47,102 nucleotides of DNA, taken from contig QHTB01000156.1 in assembly GCA_003220615.1 (NCBI GenBank), forward strand, positions 1 to 47,102. The letters are read 5' to 3'. The notes beneath the pieces were generated by a model. The model was not told the origin of the DNA. It did not search any database and saw only the letters and a list, made by a program, of their open reading frames with translations. Below, one piece after another: positions 31,542-40,187 of the stretch. The position numbers and the translations under genes were made by a program. How positions within the stretch are numbered: the first letter of the stretch is position 1; every line of letters starts with the position of its first letter. Source of the DNA: Candidatus Rokuibacteriota bacterium (lineage in GTDB: Bacteria > Methylomirabilota > Methylomirabilia > Rokubacteriales > CSP1-6).

Positions 31542-34500
31542 GTGCAGTGTGGCCGATGCCGGGCCGAGAACCGCGAGGGCCGGCGCTTCTGTGGCGAGTG
31601 CGGCTTCCCGCTCGCCACCACGTGCCCGTCGTGTCGCTTTGCCAACGAGGGCCACGAACGGTTTTGTGGCGGCTGCGGCAGAACGTTGGTCCCACCGGCA
31701 CCTGCCGGCGAGCCGAGGTTTCAGTCCCCCGAGACGTACACCCCGAAGCATCTGTCCGAGCGCATCCTGTCGTCGAGGACGGCGCTGGAGGGAGAGCGCA
31801 AGCGGGTGACCGTGCTCTTCGCCGATCTGAAGAGCTCGATGGAGCTGCTCGCCGATCGTGATCCGGAAGATGCGCGCGCGATCCTCGATCCTGTCCTCGA
31901 GCTGATGATGGCGGCCGTCCATGGCTTCGAAGGCACCGTCAACCAGGTCATGGGCGACGGGATCATGGCGCTCTTCGGTGCCCCGATCGCGCACGAGGAC
32001 CATGCCGTGAGGGCGTGCTATGCCGCGCTCCGGATGCAGGAATCCGTGCGAGCGTACGCGGCGAGCGCGCGGCGCTCTCATGGCGTCGAGGTCCAGATCC
32101 GTGTCGGGCTGAACTCCGGTGAGGTCGTGGTGCGATCCGTCGGAAGCGATCTCCGGATGGAGTACTCGGCGATCGGGCAGACCACGCACCTGGCGGCGCG
32201 CATGGAGCAGCTCGCGACACCGGGAACCATTCGGCTGACGGCTGACACCCTGCGCCTCGTCGAAGGATTCGTCGAAGTCACGCCGCTCGGCCCCGTGCCG
32301 GTCAAGGGCGTCCAGGAGCCCATCGACGTCTTCGAGGTGACCGGCGCCGGAGCGGCGCGGACGCGGCTGCAGGCGGCGGTCCTGCGCGGCCTCAGTCCCT
32401 TCCGAGGGCGCGATCGCGAGCTCGAACAGCTCGGCCTCGCCCAACAGCACGCGGGAGAGGGGCGCGGCCAGCTCGTCGCGCTCGTCGGCGAAGCCGGCGT
32501 TGGCAAATCGCGCCTCATCTACGAGTTCGTCCACTCCCCTCGCCTTCAGGGCTGGTCGATTCTGGAAGCGGCGCCGGTCTCCTATGGCCAGGCGACGAGT
32601 TATTTCCCGGTCATCGATCTCCTCAAGGGCTACTTCAAGATCCAGAGCCGCGACGAGCCCCGCGCGATCCGCGAGAAGGTCACGGGCAAGGTGCTCACGC
32701 TCGACGAGGCGCTGAAGCCGACCCTGCCCGCTTTGCTCTCGTTGCTCAGTGTGCCGGCCGACGACGACACCGAGTGGCGGGCCCTCGATCCCGGCGAACG
32801 CCGGCGGCGCACCCTGGACGCGGTGAGCCGACTGCTGCTGCGCGAGGCCCACGAGCAGCCGGTCCTCCTGATCTTCGAAGACCTTCACGGGATCGACGCC
32901 GAGACCCAGGCGGTCCTCGACGGTCTCGGCGCGAGCCTCGGGACGGCGCGCCTGCTGCTGCTGGCGACCCACCGTCCAGAATTTGCTCACGCCTGGAGCG
33001 ACCAGTCGCACTATGCGCAGATGCGGCTGAGCTCGCTTCCCGCCGAGAGCGCGGGCGAGCTGCTCGATGCGCTCCTCGGCCCCGATCACGGCCTCGCGCC
33101 ACTGAAGCAGCGCCTCGTCGAGCACGGCAATCCGTTCTTCCTCGAAGAGACCGTCCGAACGCTGGTGGAGACGAATCTCCTGGTCGGACAGCCAGGACGG
33201 TATCGCCTGACGCAACCGATCCATGCGCTCGACGTGCCGCCGACGGTCCAGGCCGTGCTGGCGGCGCGCATCGATCGCCTCGCTCCGGAGGACAAGCGTC
33301 TCTTGCAGACGGCCTCCGTCGTGGGCAATGACGTCCCGCTGTCCGTCCTTCAGGAGATTGCCGAGCTGCCGGATGAAGCCCTCCGTCGGGGCCTCGATCG
33401 CCTGCGCGCCGCGGAGTTCGTCTACGAGGCGAAGCTCTTCCCGGAGATCGAGTACACGTTCACGCACGCGCTGACGCACGAGGTCGCGTACGGCGGACTG
33501 CTCCACGAGCGCCGCCGCGTCCTGCACGCTCGCATCGTCGAGGCCTTCGAGCGCATCTACGCCGACCGGCTGGCCGACCACGCCGAGCGGCTCGCCGACC
33601 ATGCGCTACGCGGGGAAGTCTGGGACAAGGCCGTTCGCTATCTCCGCGATGCGGTCGATCGACAAGCGGCACGCTCCGCGTACCACGAGGCTCGCAGCTC
33701 GTTGGAGGCCGCCTTGCGCGCGCTCGCTCGCCTCCCCGAGACTCGAGCGACCCAGGCCCGGGCCATCGATCTCCGTCTCGACTCTCGACTCGTTCTGGCC
33801 CCGCTGGGCCAGTACGACCGGATCCTCGAGTACATGCGCGAAGCCGAGGTCATCGCCCGTCAGCTCGGCGATCAACGCAGGCTGGGACTCGTCCTGGCCG
33901 ACATGGGAGCGCGGCTCCGCAACGTCGGCGATCATCGCCGCGCGCTGGCCGCGAGCCAGCAAGCGCTCGACATCGCCACCGAGCTTGGCGAGCGCGGCAT
34001 GCACATCGAGGCCCGCTATCGTCTGGCCCAGGCCCATTTCGCCGTCGGCGAGTTCGAGCAAGCCGTCACAATGTTTCGGCGAACGATCGAGTCTGGGACC
34101 TCCGGCGGCGTGGGGTTCGTGACCTGCCGATCCGCCCCCTCACCCGTTCGACCGCGCTTTTTGGAGGCCTGGCCCCACGCCTGGCTGGGGCTCGCGCTCG
34201 GCCATCTCGGTCGCTTTGGGGAGGCCGTGCACCACGCGGAAACAGCGATGCGGATCGCCGAATCGGCGGACCACCTGCACACCGTGATCGAATCGTACGC
34301 CGCACTGGGGGGCGTCCATCTCGAGCGTGGCGAGCTGGATCGTGCCCGCCGGGCGTTCGAACGTGGCCTCGCGCTCGTTCGACCCCAGAGCGCCGGGGAC
34401 GTGAATCTCCTCTCCGGCCTCGGGTACACCTACGCACTGTCCGGACGAGCCCGGGAGGCCGTTCCCCTCCTCGAAGATTCGATCCAGAGGGAGACGTCGA

Positions 34501-34919
34501 TCAGCGCAATGGGACTGGGGCTCTCGGTGCGGCGGACGCGGCTGGCGAAAGCGTATCTGAGCATCGGGCGCCGGGACGACGCCTTGACCTGTGCGAGGAG
34601 CGCCGTCGAGCTGTCCACGAAGCACCACGAGCGCGCGAACCAGGCGCTGGCGCTCGAAGCGCTCGCCGACATCACCGCGTGCGACGACACGGCGGGTCCC
34701 GGCGACGCCGTCGACCTCTACGCCAGGAGTCTTGCCCTTGCGAACGAGCTCGGCATGCGTCCGCTCGTCGCCCACTGCCGAGCCGGCCTCGGTACGCTTC
34801 ATCGTCGCATCGGTTCGCGTGGCGAATCCGATGACCACCTCGCTGCCGCGGCAGTGATGTACCGTGAGATGGGGATGACGTACTGGCTGGAGGGACGGGA
34901 GCGAAACGTGAACGGGTGA
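31542..34919 (+). CDS. Zinc-ribbon/adenylate cyclase/AAA ATPase/TPR regulator
   Basis: 1125 residues. GTG 31542 has GGAG at 31530 and opens directly on the Zn ribbons; upstream in-frame sequence to 31464 has no support. Order: double zinc ribbon (CGRCRAENREGRRFCGECG and CPSCRFANEGHERFCGGCG), class III nucleotide cyclase domain about 85-260 with metal Asp95 (LFADLKSS) and Asp139 (MGDGIMALFG), AAA/LuxR-type ATPase with Walker A 316-323 (GEAGVGKS) and Walker B-like LLIFEDLHGID, then helical repeats (TPR-like) to the end. Such proteins are widespread in soil bacteria. It would make a cyclic nucleotide in response to an unknown cue. It ends in TGATG overlap with the transporter gene. Confidence 0.88.
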   Translation: MQCGRCRAENREGRRFCGECGFPLATTCPSCRFANEGHERFCGGCGRTLVPPAPAGEPRFQSPETYTPKHLSERILSSRTALEGERKRVTVLFADLKSSMELLADRDPEDARAILDPVLELMMAAVHGFEGTVNQVMGDGIMALFGAPIAHEDHAVRACYAALRMQESVRAYAASARRSHGVEVQIRVGLNSGEVVVRSVGSDLRMEYSAIGQTTHLAARMEQLATPGTIRLTADTLRLVEGFVEVTPLGPVPVKGVQEPIDVFEVTGAGAARTRLQAAVLRGLSPFRGRDRELEQLGLAQQHAGEGRGQLVALVGEAGVGKSRLIYEFVHSPRLQGWSILEAAPVSYGQATSYFPVIDLLKGYFKIQSRDEPRAIREKVTGKVLTLDEALKPTLPALLSLLSVPADDDTEWRALDPGERRRRTLDAVSRLLLREAHEQPVLLIFEDLHGIDAETQAVLDGLGASLGTARLLLLATHRPEFAHAWSDQSHYAQMRLSSLPAESAGELLDALLGPDHGLAPLKQRLVEHGNPFFLEETVRTLVETNLLVGQPGRYRLTQPIHALDVPPTVQAVLAARIDRLAPEDKRLLQTASVVGNDVPLSVLQEIAELPDEALRRGLDRLRAAEFVYEAKLFPEIEYTFTHALTHEVAYGGLLHERRRVLHARIVEAFERIYADRLADHAERLADHALRGEVWDKAVRYLRDAVDRQAARSAYHEARSSLEAALRALARLPETRATQARAIDLRLDSRLVLAPLGQYDRILEYMREAEVIARQLGDQRRLGLVLADMGARLRNVGDHRRALAASQQALDIATELGERGMHIEARYRLAQAHFAVGEFEQAVTMFRRTIESGTSGGVGFVTCRSAPSPVRPRFLEAWPHAWLGLALGHLGRFGEAVHHAETAMRIAESADHLHTVIESYAALGGVHLERGELDRARRAFERGLALVRPQSAGDVNLLSGLGYTYALSGRAREAVPLLEDSIQRETSISAMGLGLSVRRTRLAKAYLSIGRRDDALTCARSAVELSTKHHERANQALALEALADITACDDTAGPGDAVDLYARSLALANELGMRPLVAHCRAGLGTLHRRIGSRGESDDHLAAAAVMYREMGMTYWLEGRERNVNG

Positions 34920-35962
34920 TGCGCCCGATCATCCTTGCCCTCATCGCGGCGCTGCTGTTCGGGCTGAGTACCCCGGCGGCCAAGATCCTCCTCGACACGA
35001 CCGACCCCTGGTTGCTCGCAGGCCTCTTCTATCTCGGCTCGGGGCTGGGGCTCGGCGGCCTGCGCGTCATCCTGCTGTTGATCGGTCGGGCTCCCAGAGA
35101 CGCTCCGCTTCGTCGTCGCGACGTGCCGTGGCTCACGGGCGCCATTCTCACCGGCGGGATCGTCGGGCCGGTGTTCTTGATGTTCGGCCTCGCCGGCGGC
35201 TCAGCCTCGCAGGCGGCCCTGCTGCTGAACCTCGAGGGTGTTCTGACCGCCGCGCTGGCGTGGCTCGTGTTCCGGGAGCACGTCGACGCCCGGATCGCCC
35301 TCGGCATGGCGCTCATCACGGGTGGCGCACTGGTCCTGGCCTGGCAGCCCGATCGCGGCGAGCCCATCGGCCGTCACGCGGTGTTCGTCGCAGGCGCCTG
35401 CCTGGCCTGGGCCCTCGACAACAACCTCACCCGCAAAGTGTCGGGCGGCGACGCCACGCTGGTCGCCGCCCTGAAAGGCGGCGCCGCCGGAGCCGTCAAC
35501 CTCACGATCGCGATGGCGATGGGCGCACCGTTCCCCGGATGGGGCGACGCCTTCGGTGCCGCAGCGGTCGGCCTGCTCGGTTACGGCGTGAGCCTGATGC
35601 TGTTCGTGCTGGCGCTCCGCGAGCTCGGCGCCGCACGCACGGGCGCCTACTTCTCGACGGCACCGTTCATCGGAGCCGTCGCTTCGATCGCGATGCTCGG
35701 GGAACCGGTCAGTCGCCGGCTCGCTGCCGGTGGCCTCTTGATGGCCGCCGGCGTCTGGCTCCACGTCAGCGAGCGACACGTGCACGAGCACGTCCACGAG
35801 CCGCTCGCCCACGAGCACATCCACCGACACGACGACACCCATCACGCCCATGAGCACGAGGCCGGGACGAGCGAGCCACACTCGCACTGGCACGTGCACG
35901 GTGAGCTACGTCACAGCCATCCTCACTATCCCGACCTCCACCACCGCCATCGGCACACCTAG
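34919..35962 (+). CDS. EamA/DMT-family transporter with a histidine-rich tail
   Basis: 347 residues. Two EamA repeats totalling ten hydrophobic segments (LIAALLFGLSTPAAKILLDT, LNLEGVLTAALAWLVFREHV, NNLTRKVSGGD, FSTAPFIGAVASIAMLGEP), the layout of drug/metabolite exporters. The last 66 residues (282-347) hold 24 His, often as HxH or HHxH (HVHEHVHEP, HEHIHRHDD, HHRHRHT). Such a tail is typical of Ni, Co, Zn or Cu binding proteins and very unusual for an EamA member. ATG 34919 overlaps the cyclase stop. Its stop overlaps that of the convergent peroxidase gene in a shared CTAG. Likely a metal or metal-ligand exporter; the metal is unknown. Confidence 0.88.
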   Translation: MRPIILALIAALLFGLSTPAAKILLDTTDPWLLAGLFYLGSGLGLGGLRVILLLIGRAPRDAPLRRRDVPWLTGAILTGGIVGPVFLMFGLAGGSASQAALLLNLEGVLTAALAWLVFREHVDARIALGMALITGGALVLAWQPDRGEPIGRHAVFVAGACLAWALDNNLTRKVSGGDATLVAALKGGAAGAVNLTIAMAMGAPFPGWGDAFGAAAVGLLGYGVSLMLFVLALRELGAARTGAYFSTAPFIGAVASIAMLGEPVSRRLAAGGLLMAAGVWLHVSERHVHEHVHEPLAHEHIHRHDDTHHAHEHEAGTSEPHSHWHVHGELRHSHPHYPDLHHRHRHT

Positions 35963-37014
35963 CGAGTGGGTGGGCTCGCGACGGCGCCGGGCGGCAGGAT
36001 CGGCGCAGTGACGAAGTCTGCCGGCGACGGGCCGGTCAGTGACTCGAGGAACGCCACGATCTCCGTCACCTCGCCGGCCGTCAGCGTGCGGCCGAGCTGA
36101 ACGCGCGCCATGATGCGGACCGCTTCGGGCAGGGTCGCCACCGAGCCGTCGTGGAAATACGGTGGCGTCATCGCCACGTTCCGGAGACTCGCGACCTTGA
36201 AGACGTGGAGATCCGCGGGGTCCTGCGTAACGTCGAACCGTCCCTTGTCGACAATGGGGCTCCCCGTGGCGCGCCAGTAGTCCTCCATGAGCCCGAACTT
36301 CTGGTACATCGTGCCGCCGACACCGACGCCGTTGTGGCAGGTGGCGCATCCCGTCCGGATGAACGTCCGGAGACCAGTCTGCGCCACGGTCGTCAGGGCC
36401 CGGTCGTCGCCCTGGAGAAATGCGTCGAAGGGTGCCGGTGTGAGAAGCGTGCGCATGTACGAGCCGATGGCCTTGCCCCAGTTGTCCGGCGTGATCGGGT
36501 CCTCCTCGCGCGGAAAGGCTGCGGCGAACAGCGGAGCGTACCCAGGGATCGCCTTGAGCTTGGCCATCGCACTCGCGAAGCTCGGATTCCCGTACGCCAG
36601 CGGTGCGATGAGCGACTTGACGGACAGATCCTCCACCGACGTCCGGTCACCTCGCCAGTGCTGCACGAACTGAACCGCGGCGTTGAACACCGTTTGCGCG
36701 TGACGCGGGTGTGTCCGATGCTCGGCGCCGATGGACGTGGGCAATGCGTCGGTACCGTACAGCGCGGGCTGGTGGCACCGCGCGCAGCTCACGGCGCCGT
36801 CGGCCGAGACCCGCGGATCGAAAAACAGGAGCCGGCCGAGGTGAACGCGCTCGGGAGTGACAGGATTCTCGGCTGTTCCCAGGTCGCGAGGCAGCGACGC
36901 GAAGAGAGCACTGGCTTGGGCACGAAGATTCGTGTCCGCCGCCTCGGCCAGCGTCACCACGGCGAACAGCATGACCAGCGGGCCCGACCACAGCACACGT
37001 CCAGCGTGACCCAT
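35959..37014 (-). CDS. Dihaem cytochrome c peroxidase (MauG/CcpA family)
   Basis: 351 residues from ATG 37014 with GGAGG upstream. Signal peptide MGHAGRVLWSGPLVMLFAVV cut near AEA; then LGRLLFFDPRVSADGAVSCA, with first haem motif CARCH (Cys77, Cys80, His81), and second haem motif CATCHNGVGVGG near residue 225; C-terminal KVASLRNVAMTPPYFHDGSV is diagnostic for the di-haem peroxidase family. It is a periplasmic enzyme that reduces H2O2 with electrons from cytochromes, or modifies a protein like MauG. It lies divergent from an ECF sigma/anti-sigma pair that may control it. Confidence 0.94.
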   Translation of the reverse strand: MGHAGRVLWSGPLVMLFAVVTLAEAADTNLRAQASALFASLPRDLGTAENPVTPERVHLGRLLFFDPRVSADGAVSCARCHQPALYGTDALPTSIGAEHRTHPRHAQTVFNAAVQFVQHWRGDRTSVEDLSVKSLIAPLAYGNPSFASAMAKLKAIPGYAPLFAAAFPREEDPITPDNWGKAIGSYMRTLLTPAPFDAFLQGDDRALTTVAQTGLRTFIRTGCATCHNGVGVGGTMYQKFGLMEDYWRATGSPIVDKGRFDVTQDPADLHVFKVASLRNVAMTPPYFHDGSVATLPEAVRIMARVQLGRTLTAGEVTEIVAFLESLTGPSPADFVTAPILPPGAVASPPTR

Positions 37015-37097
37015 AGGAGCCTCCTTCGACGCGGCGAGGCCGTCGTCGCCCGTGCCTACGGACTCGTGGGCGCTCACGGATGACGAACGGCGCGCAG

Positions 37098-37126
37098 TGA
37101 TCCGGCGGTGGCCTTCACTCCGTAGG
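37098..37126 (+). promoter_or_regulatory. Possible ECF-type promoter before the sigma factor gene
   Basis: TGATCC (37098-37103), a 17-nt spacer and CGTAGG (37121-37126) resemble an ECF promoter and lie about 35 nt before the GTG of the sigma gene. Autoregulation would be usual, but the consensus for this ECF group is unknown here, so this is a weak proposal. Confidence 0.25.
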
Positions 37127-37160
37127 CATTGGCGTCGATCCTGCCGCGGATCCGGACCTG

Positions 37161-37706
37161 GTGGGTCGTATGCGCCTCGGCGACGAGTCGGCGCTCGAGT
37201 CGCTGTATGCGCGCTATGGCGGGCTGGTCTACACACTCGCCCTGCGGATCGTCGGGGACCCCGAGCTTGCCCGTGAGGTCGTTCAAGACACGTTTCTTCG
37301 CTCGTGGGACGGCCGCGAGACGTATGACGCCCGACGCGGTCGCGTGCCCTGGTGGCTCATGGGAATCGCCCGGAACCGGGCCATCGACCTCTTACGCAGC
37401 CGGTCCCACCAGGCGCGCATGCGCGAGCGCACGGCACCTCTCCCCGAAGTTCCCACAACCCTCCCGCGCGATCCGGTCGACGCCGTGGTCTCGCGTCGCG
37501 CTGTCCTCGATGCCCTGCGTGAGCTGTCGGAGGGACAGCGACGCGCAATCGAGCTCGCCTACTACGGGGGGCTGACGCAGACCGAAATCGCGAACGAGCT
37601 GGGCGAGCCCCTGGGGACCATCAAGAGCCGCACACGCGAGGCGCTGGAGCGACTTCGGAAGGTTCTGGGGCCGCTCATCCAATCTGCGGGAGGTCGGACA
37701 TCGTGA
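37161..37706 (+). CDS. ECF-family RNA polymerase sigma factor
   Basis: 181 residues. Region 2: ALESLYARYGGLVYTLALRI, EVVQDTFLRSWDGR and PWWLMGIARNRAIDLLR; region 4: LRELSEGQRRAIELAYYGGL, TQTEIANELGEPLGTIKSR and REALERLRKVL. The length and lack of other domains are those of ECF sigma factors. GTG 37161 and ATG 37170 are both possible starts. It ends in a GTGA overlap with a zinc-binding anti-sigma gene, the usual pair. The divergent dihaem peroxidase is its most likely neighbour target. Confidence 0.93.
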   Translation: MGRMRLGDESALESLYARYGGLVYTLALRIVGDPELAREVVQDTFLRSWDGRETYDARRGRVPWWLMGIARNRAIDLLRSRSHQARMRERTAPLPEVPTTLPRDPVDAVVSRRAVLDALRELSEGQRRAIELAYYGGLTQTEIANELGEPLGTIKSRTREALERLRKVLGPLIQSAGGRTS

Positions 37707-38431
37707 TCGACAGCAGCGAGCACGTCGTCGACGACCTGGCAGCGTATGCCCTCGGCTCGCTCGAGACGGGCGAGCATGCGCGAGTGGATGAGCACGTGGC
37801 CGGCTGCCCGTCGTGTGCGAGCCGTCTCGCCGAATACCGTGGGCTCGCTGGCGCACTGCCGCTGGCCCTCGCCCCGATCTCGCCGCCATCCGACCTGTGG
37901 GACGCGATCCGCTCCGAGGCCCGCCGGCGGCGGCTCCGGCCACGGATGCGGTCGGCGATGGGAACCAGGTGGTTTCGGGCCGCGCCGTGGATCGCGGCCG
38001 CCGTCGTGGCGACGTGGCTGGTCACGTGGAACGTGCGGCTGCAGAGTGAGCTCACACGGTATACGCAAGGGCCGCAGGTCGAGAAACTCGCACGCCGGCC
38101 CGCCCGACTCGTCATCCTGACGGGCGCGGCCGGATCGCAAGCGAGTGCCCGGGTGTTCGCGGCCGTGGACGGCCAGAGCGGTCACATGGCCATCACGGGA
38201 TTGGCTCGGCTACGGGCCGGTCGTGTGTATCAGTTGTGGTTCTTGCCAAAAGCCGGGCCCGCGCTGACCGCGGCCACGTTCACCGTGGACGCCGACGGCC
38301 GAGCGTGGGTCGTGATCCGGGTGCCGGCCGACCTCGACGACACACGCGGCCTCATCGTGACGGAGGAGGCGGCACCAGGCAGTCCGGCGCCTACGGGGCC
38401 TCCTCTCCTCGAGGCTCGCCAGTGGCGGTGA
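37703..38431 (+). CDS. Anti-sigma factor (RskA/ZAS type)
   Basis: 242 residues. Cytoplasmic N-terminus has the zinc anti-sigma signature His31-x3-Cys35-x2-Cys38 in DEHVAGCPSC, preceded by AAYALGSLETGEHARV. A single membrane segment at about 92-112 (APWIAAAVVATWLVTWNV) is followed by an exported RskA domain with GLARLRAGRVYQLWFLP and AATFTVDADGRAWVVIRV. It would hold the ECF factor until the outer domain is processed or the Zn site is oxidised. GTG start overlaps the sigma stop. Confidence 0.9.
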   Translation: MIDSSEHVVDDLAAYALGSLETGEHARVDEHVAGCPSCASRLAEYRGLAGALPLALAPISPPSDLWDAIRSEARRRRLRPRMRSAMGTRWFRAAPWIAAAVVATWLVTWNVRLQSELTRYTQGPQVEKLARRPARLVILTGAAGSQASARVFAAVDGQSGHMAITGLARLRAGRVYQLWFLPKAGPALTAATFTVDADGRAWVVIRVPADLDDTRGLIVTEEAAPGSPAPTGPPLLEARQWR

Positions 38432-38490
38432 TCCATCACGGCCAGGTCTGACTCGAAATCACGAGACGCCCCACCGCCTTCCATCCGAGG

Positions 38491-38824
38491 ATGGCAGGCA
38501 AACGGCTTCTGAGCACGCCGAAGATCGTGCGTGATCACCAGCATAAGGCGACGATCTGGGGACTAATCGGTGAGCTTCCCGTCGCGAAGGGAGTGCGCCT
38601 CGTCGGCGAGGTGAACGGAGAGAAACCCCGGCGTGAGAACCAGCGCGATTCCGCGCCTCGGTGTCATCTGGCAGCCCTGATCTTCGAAGAACGTGTGGTT
38701 CGACGCGGGCCTCCGGCGAGGGTTCACGCGCGGCGTCCCCGACTGGCAGTTCACCTTCGGCCTCACGTTCGGCTTTTCGACGTCCTCGCTGACCAAGGGC
38801 TCGACGGCTCTCGGAACGCACTGA
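38491..38824 (+). pseudogene. Remnant of an outer-membrane beta-barrel gene (PF13557-like)
   Basis: Two frames give consecutive parts of the C-terminal end of a small beta-barrel protein like those annotated as putative transporters of the MetA-pathway of phenol degradation. Frame 1 up to about 38612 gives KATIWGLIGELPVAKGVRL, then frame 2 continues with RNPGVRTSAIPRLGVIWQP, a TGA at 38678-38680, and SSKNVWFDAGLRRGFTRG, PDWQFTFGLTFGF and a stop at 38822-38824. It thus has a frameshift near 38612 and an in-frame stop. No start is evident. The identity rests on barrel-like strand patterns and memory of the family, not on a search. It ends 8 nt before the ChrB-domain gene. Confidence 0.5.
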
Positions 38825-38832
38825 AGCCTCGG

Positions 38833-39258
38833 TTACTTCACCTTCGCACGGCAGTAGGCGTACAGCGCGTCGTACGCCGGGAACTGTTTCGCCATGTTGT
38901 CGTGGTCGTCCTTCGCCATCGCCTGGAAGCCGGTCGCGAGCGCATAAAGTCCCGGGGACTCGGGCGTGAGCTGGCGCGCGTCCGTGTCGGCGCCTCGCAC
39001 GATCAGCGCCATCGTCTTGAGCGCGGGGTCCTCGAGCTTGTACTTTTCGAGGAAGGCATCGAACGAGCATCGCTCGCCGTGGTGGCCGAGCTCGACGCCG
39101 GGGATGTCATATGGAGTGGCCCCCTCGCGCGCGGCCACCTGCTTCACTTGATCCGATGGCACGAACAGGAACGTCGGCTCCTTGTCGATGAAACGACTGA
39201 TGAGCCAGGGGCACGCGATCCGATCGACGCGCGCCTTCTCCCGGGTGACCCATTTCAT
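38833..39258 (-). CDS. Stand-alone ChrB C-terminal domain protein
   Basis: 141 residues consisting only of the ChrB C-terminal domain (PF09828). Shows KWVTREKARVDRIACPWLIS, RFIDKEPTFLFVP, GVELGHHGERCSFDAFLEKY and a C-terminal QFPAYDALYAYCRAKVK. It lines up over its whole length with the N-terminal half of the fusion at 28688 (both with IACPWLISRF and YDALYAYCR). Strong GGAGGA ribosome-binding site. Last gene of the seven-gene minus-strand chrB operon. It contains two Cys that could bind or be oxidised by chromate, but its function is not established. Confidence 0.9.
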   Translation of the reverse strand: MKWVTREKARVDRIACPWLISRFIDKEPTFLFVPSDQVKQVAAREGATPYDIPGVELGHHGERCSFDAFLEKYKLEDPALKTMALIVRGADTDARQLTPESPGLYALATGFQAMAKDDHDNMAKQFPAYDALYAYCRAKVK

Positions 39259-39270
39259 GCGTCGCTCCTC

Positions 39271-40173
39271 CTACTTGCGGCTGTTGGTCTGATCGAGCGC
39301 CGCCTTGAGCGCCTGGGCTAGCTTCACCGGGTCGTCGTTCGCCCAGAAGTGCATGTAGAAGAGGCGCGGCGTGTCCATGAGGGCGTGATTGTGGATCGCC
39401 GTGACGTCGACGCCGTGCTGCCGAAGGGTCTTCGCCACGGCGTTCACTTCCTTGTCGATCAAGACGAAGTCGCCGGTGATCGCCGCCTTGCCGTCGCTCG
39501 TGGGCTGGAAGTTCATCACCGTCACGACGCCCATGGTCGGAAGCAGCGGCTGGCCCATCTCCGTGATGGTCTCGGCGCGGGGGACCGTGACCTGGAACAC
39601 GCCGGCACCGACCTCACGGCCGGAGCGACCGAGGGCTTGCTCGATGGCCTTCGCGTCGAGCGTAGGTCCGGTGGACGATGCCGGAGGCGGCGCCGAGCCG
39701 CCGAGTGGCGTGCCACTCGCGGACAACGCCTGGCGGAGCGCGCGTGCCATCTGCACGGCGTCACCGTGGCCGCTGTAGTGCATGTACATCGTGTGCGGCG
39801 ACATCTCGTTGAGATGATTGTGGACCGCGGTCACCTCGAGACCACCCGCGAACAGACCGGACATCACCGCCGGGATCTCCTGATCGAGCAGGACGAGATC
39901 CCCCATGACCATGGCGTGGTCACCGATCTGCTTGAACGCCGCGTAGGATCCCAGGGCGAACCCGGCCTTCACCGGCACGCCCTTCACCGTGACAGTGAGG
40001 TCCGTGCGCGGCATCCCGATCCGGAAGACATCGCCGGCCTGCATCTGTCCCGACTTGCCCAGGGCTTGCTCGACGGCCTTCCAGTCCGGATCCGCAGCCC
40101 GCGCAACGACCGGCGCGGTGAGGGCGGCAACGGCGACCAGCGTGACGGCGTAGCTGAGGAACCGTGGCTTCAT
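39271..40173 (-). CDS. DUF1259 family exported protein
   Basis: 300 residues from ATG 40173 (AAGGAG 8 nt upstream; another ATG at 40191 overlaps the SOD stop). Signal peptide MKPRFLSYAVTLVAVAALTA cut near ARA. The mature protein has two homologous DUF1259 domains (about 30-160 and 175-295), each with a VEQALGKSG or IEQALGRSG start, a GDLVLLDQE/GDFVLIDKE segment, a TAVHNH/TAIHNH motif and a MYMHYSGHG/FYMHFWAND motif. The family (LppY/LpqO) is of unknown function. The paired HNH and MH residues could bind metal. Operon between SOD and the ChrB-domain gene. Confidence 0.88.
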   Translation of the reverse strand: MKPRFLSYAVTLVAVAALTAPVVARAADPDWKAVEQALGKSGQMQAGDVFRIGMPRTDLTVTVKGVPVKAGFALGSYAAFKQIGDHAMVMGDLVLLDQEIPAVMSGLFAGGLEVTAVHNHLNEMSPHTMYMHYSGHGDAVQMARALRQALSASGTPLGGSAPPPASSTGPTLDAKAIEQALGRSGREVGAGVFQVTVPRAETITEMGQPLLPTMGVVTVMNFQPTSDGKAAITGDFVLIDKEVNAVAKTLRQHGVDVTAIHNHALMDTPRLFYMHFWANDDPVKLAQALKAALDQTNSRK

Positions 40174-40187
40174 CACGGGCTTCTCCT

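Noticed and set aside
31293..33602. 769-codon minus-strand frame across the cyclase/AAA gene
   Set aside because: It mirrors codon bias of the real gene on the other strand and has no recognisable domain.
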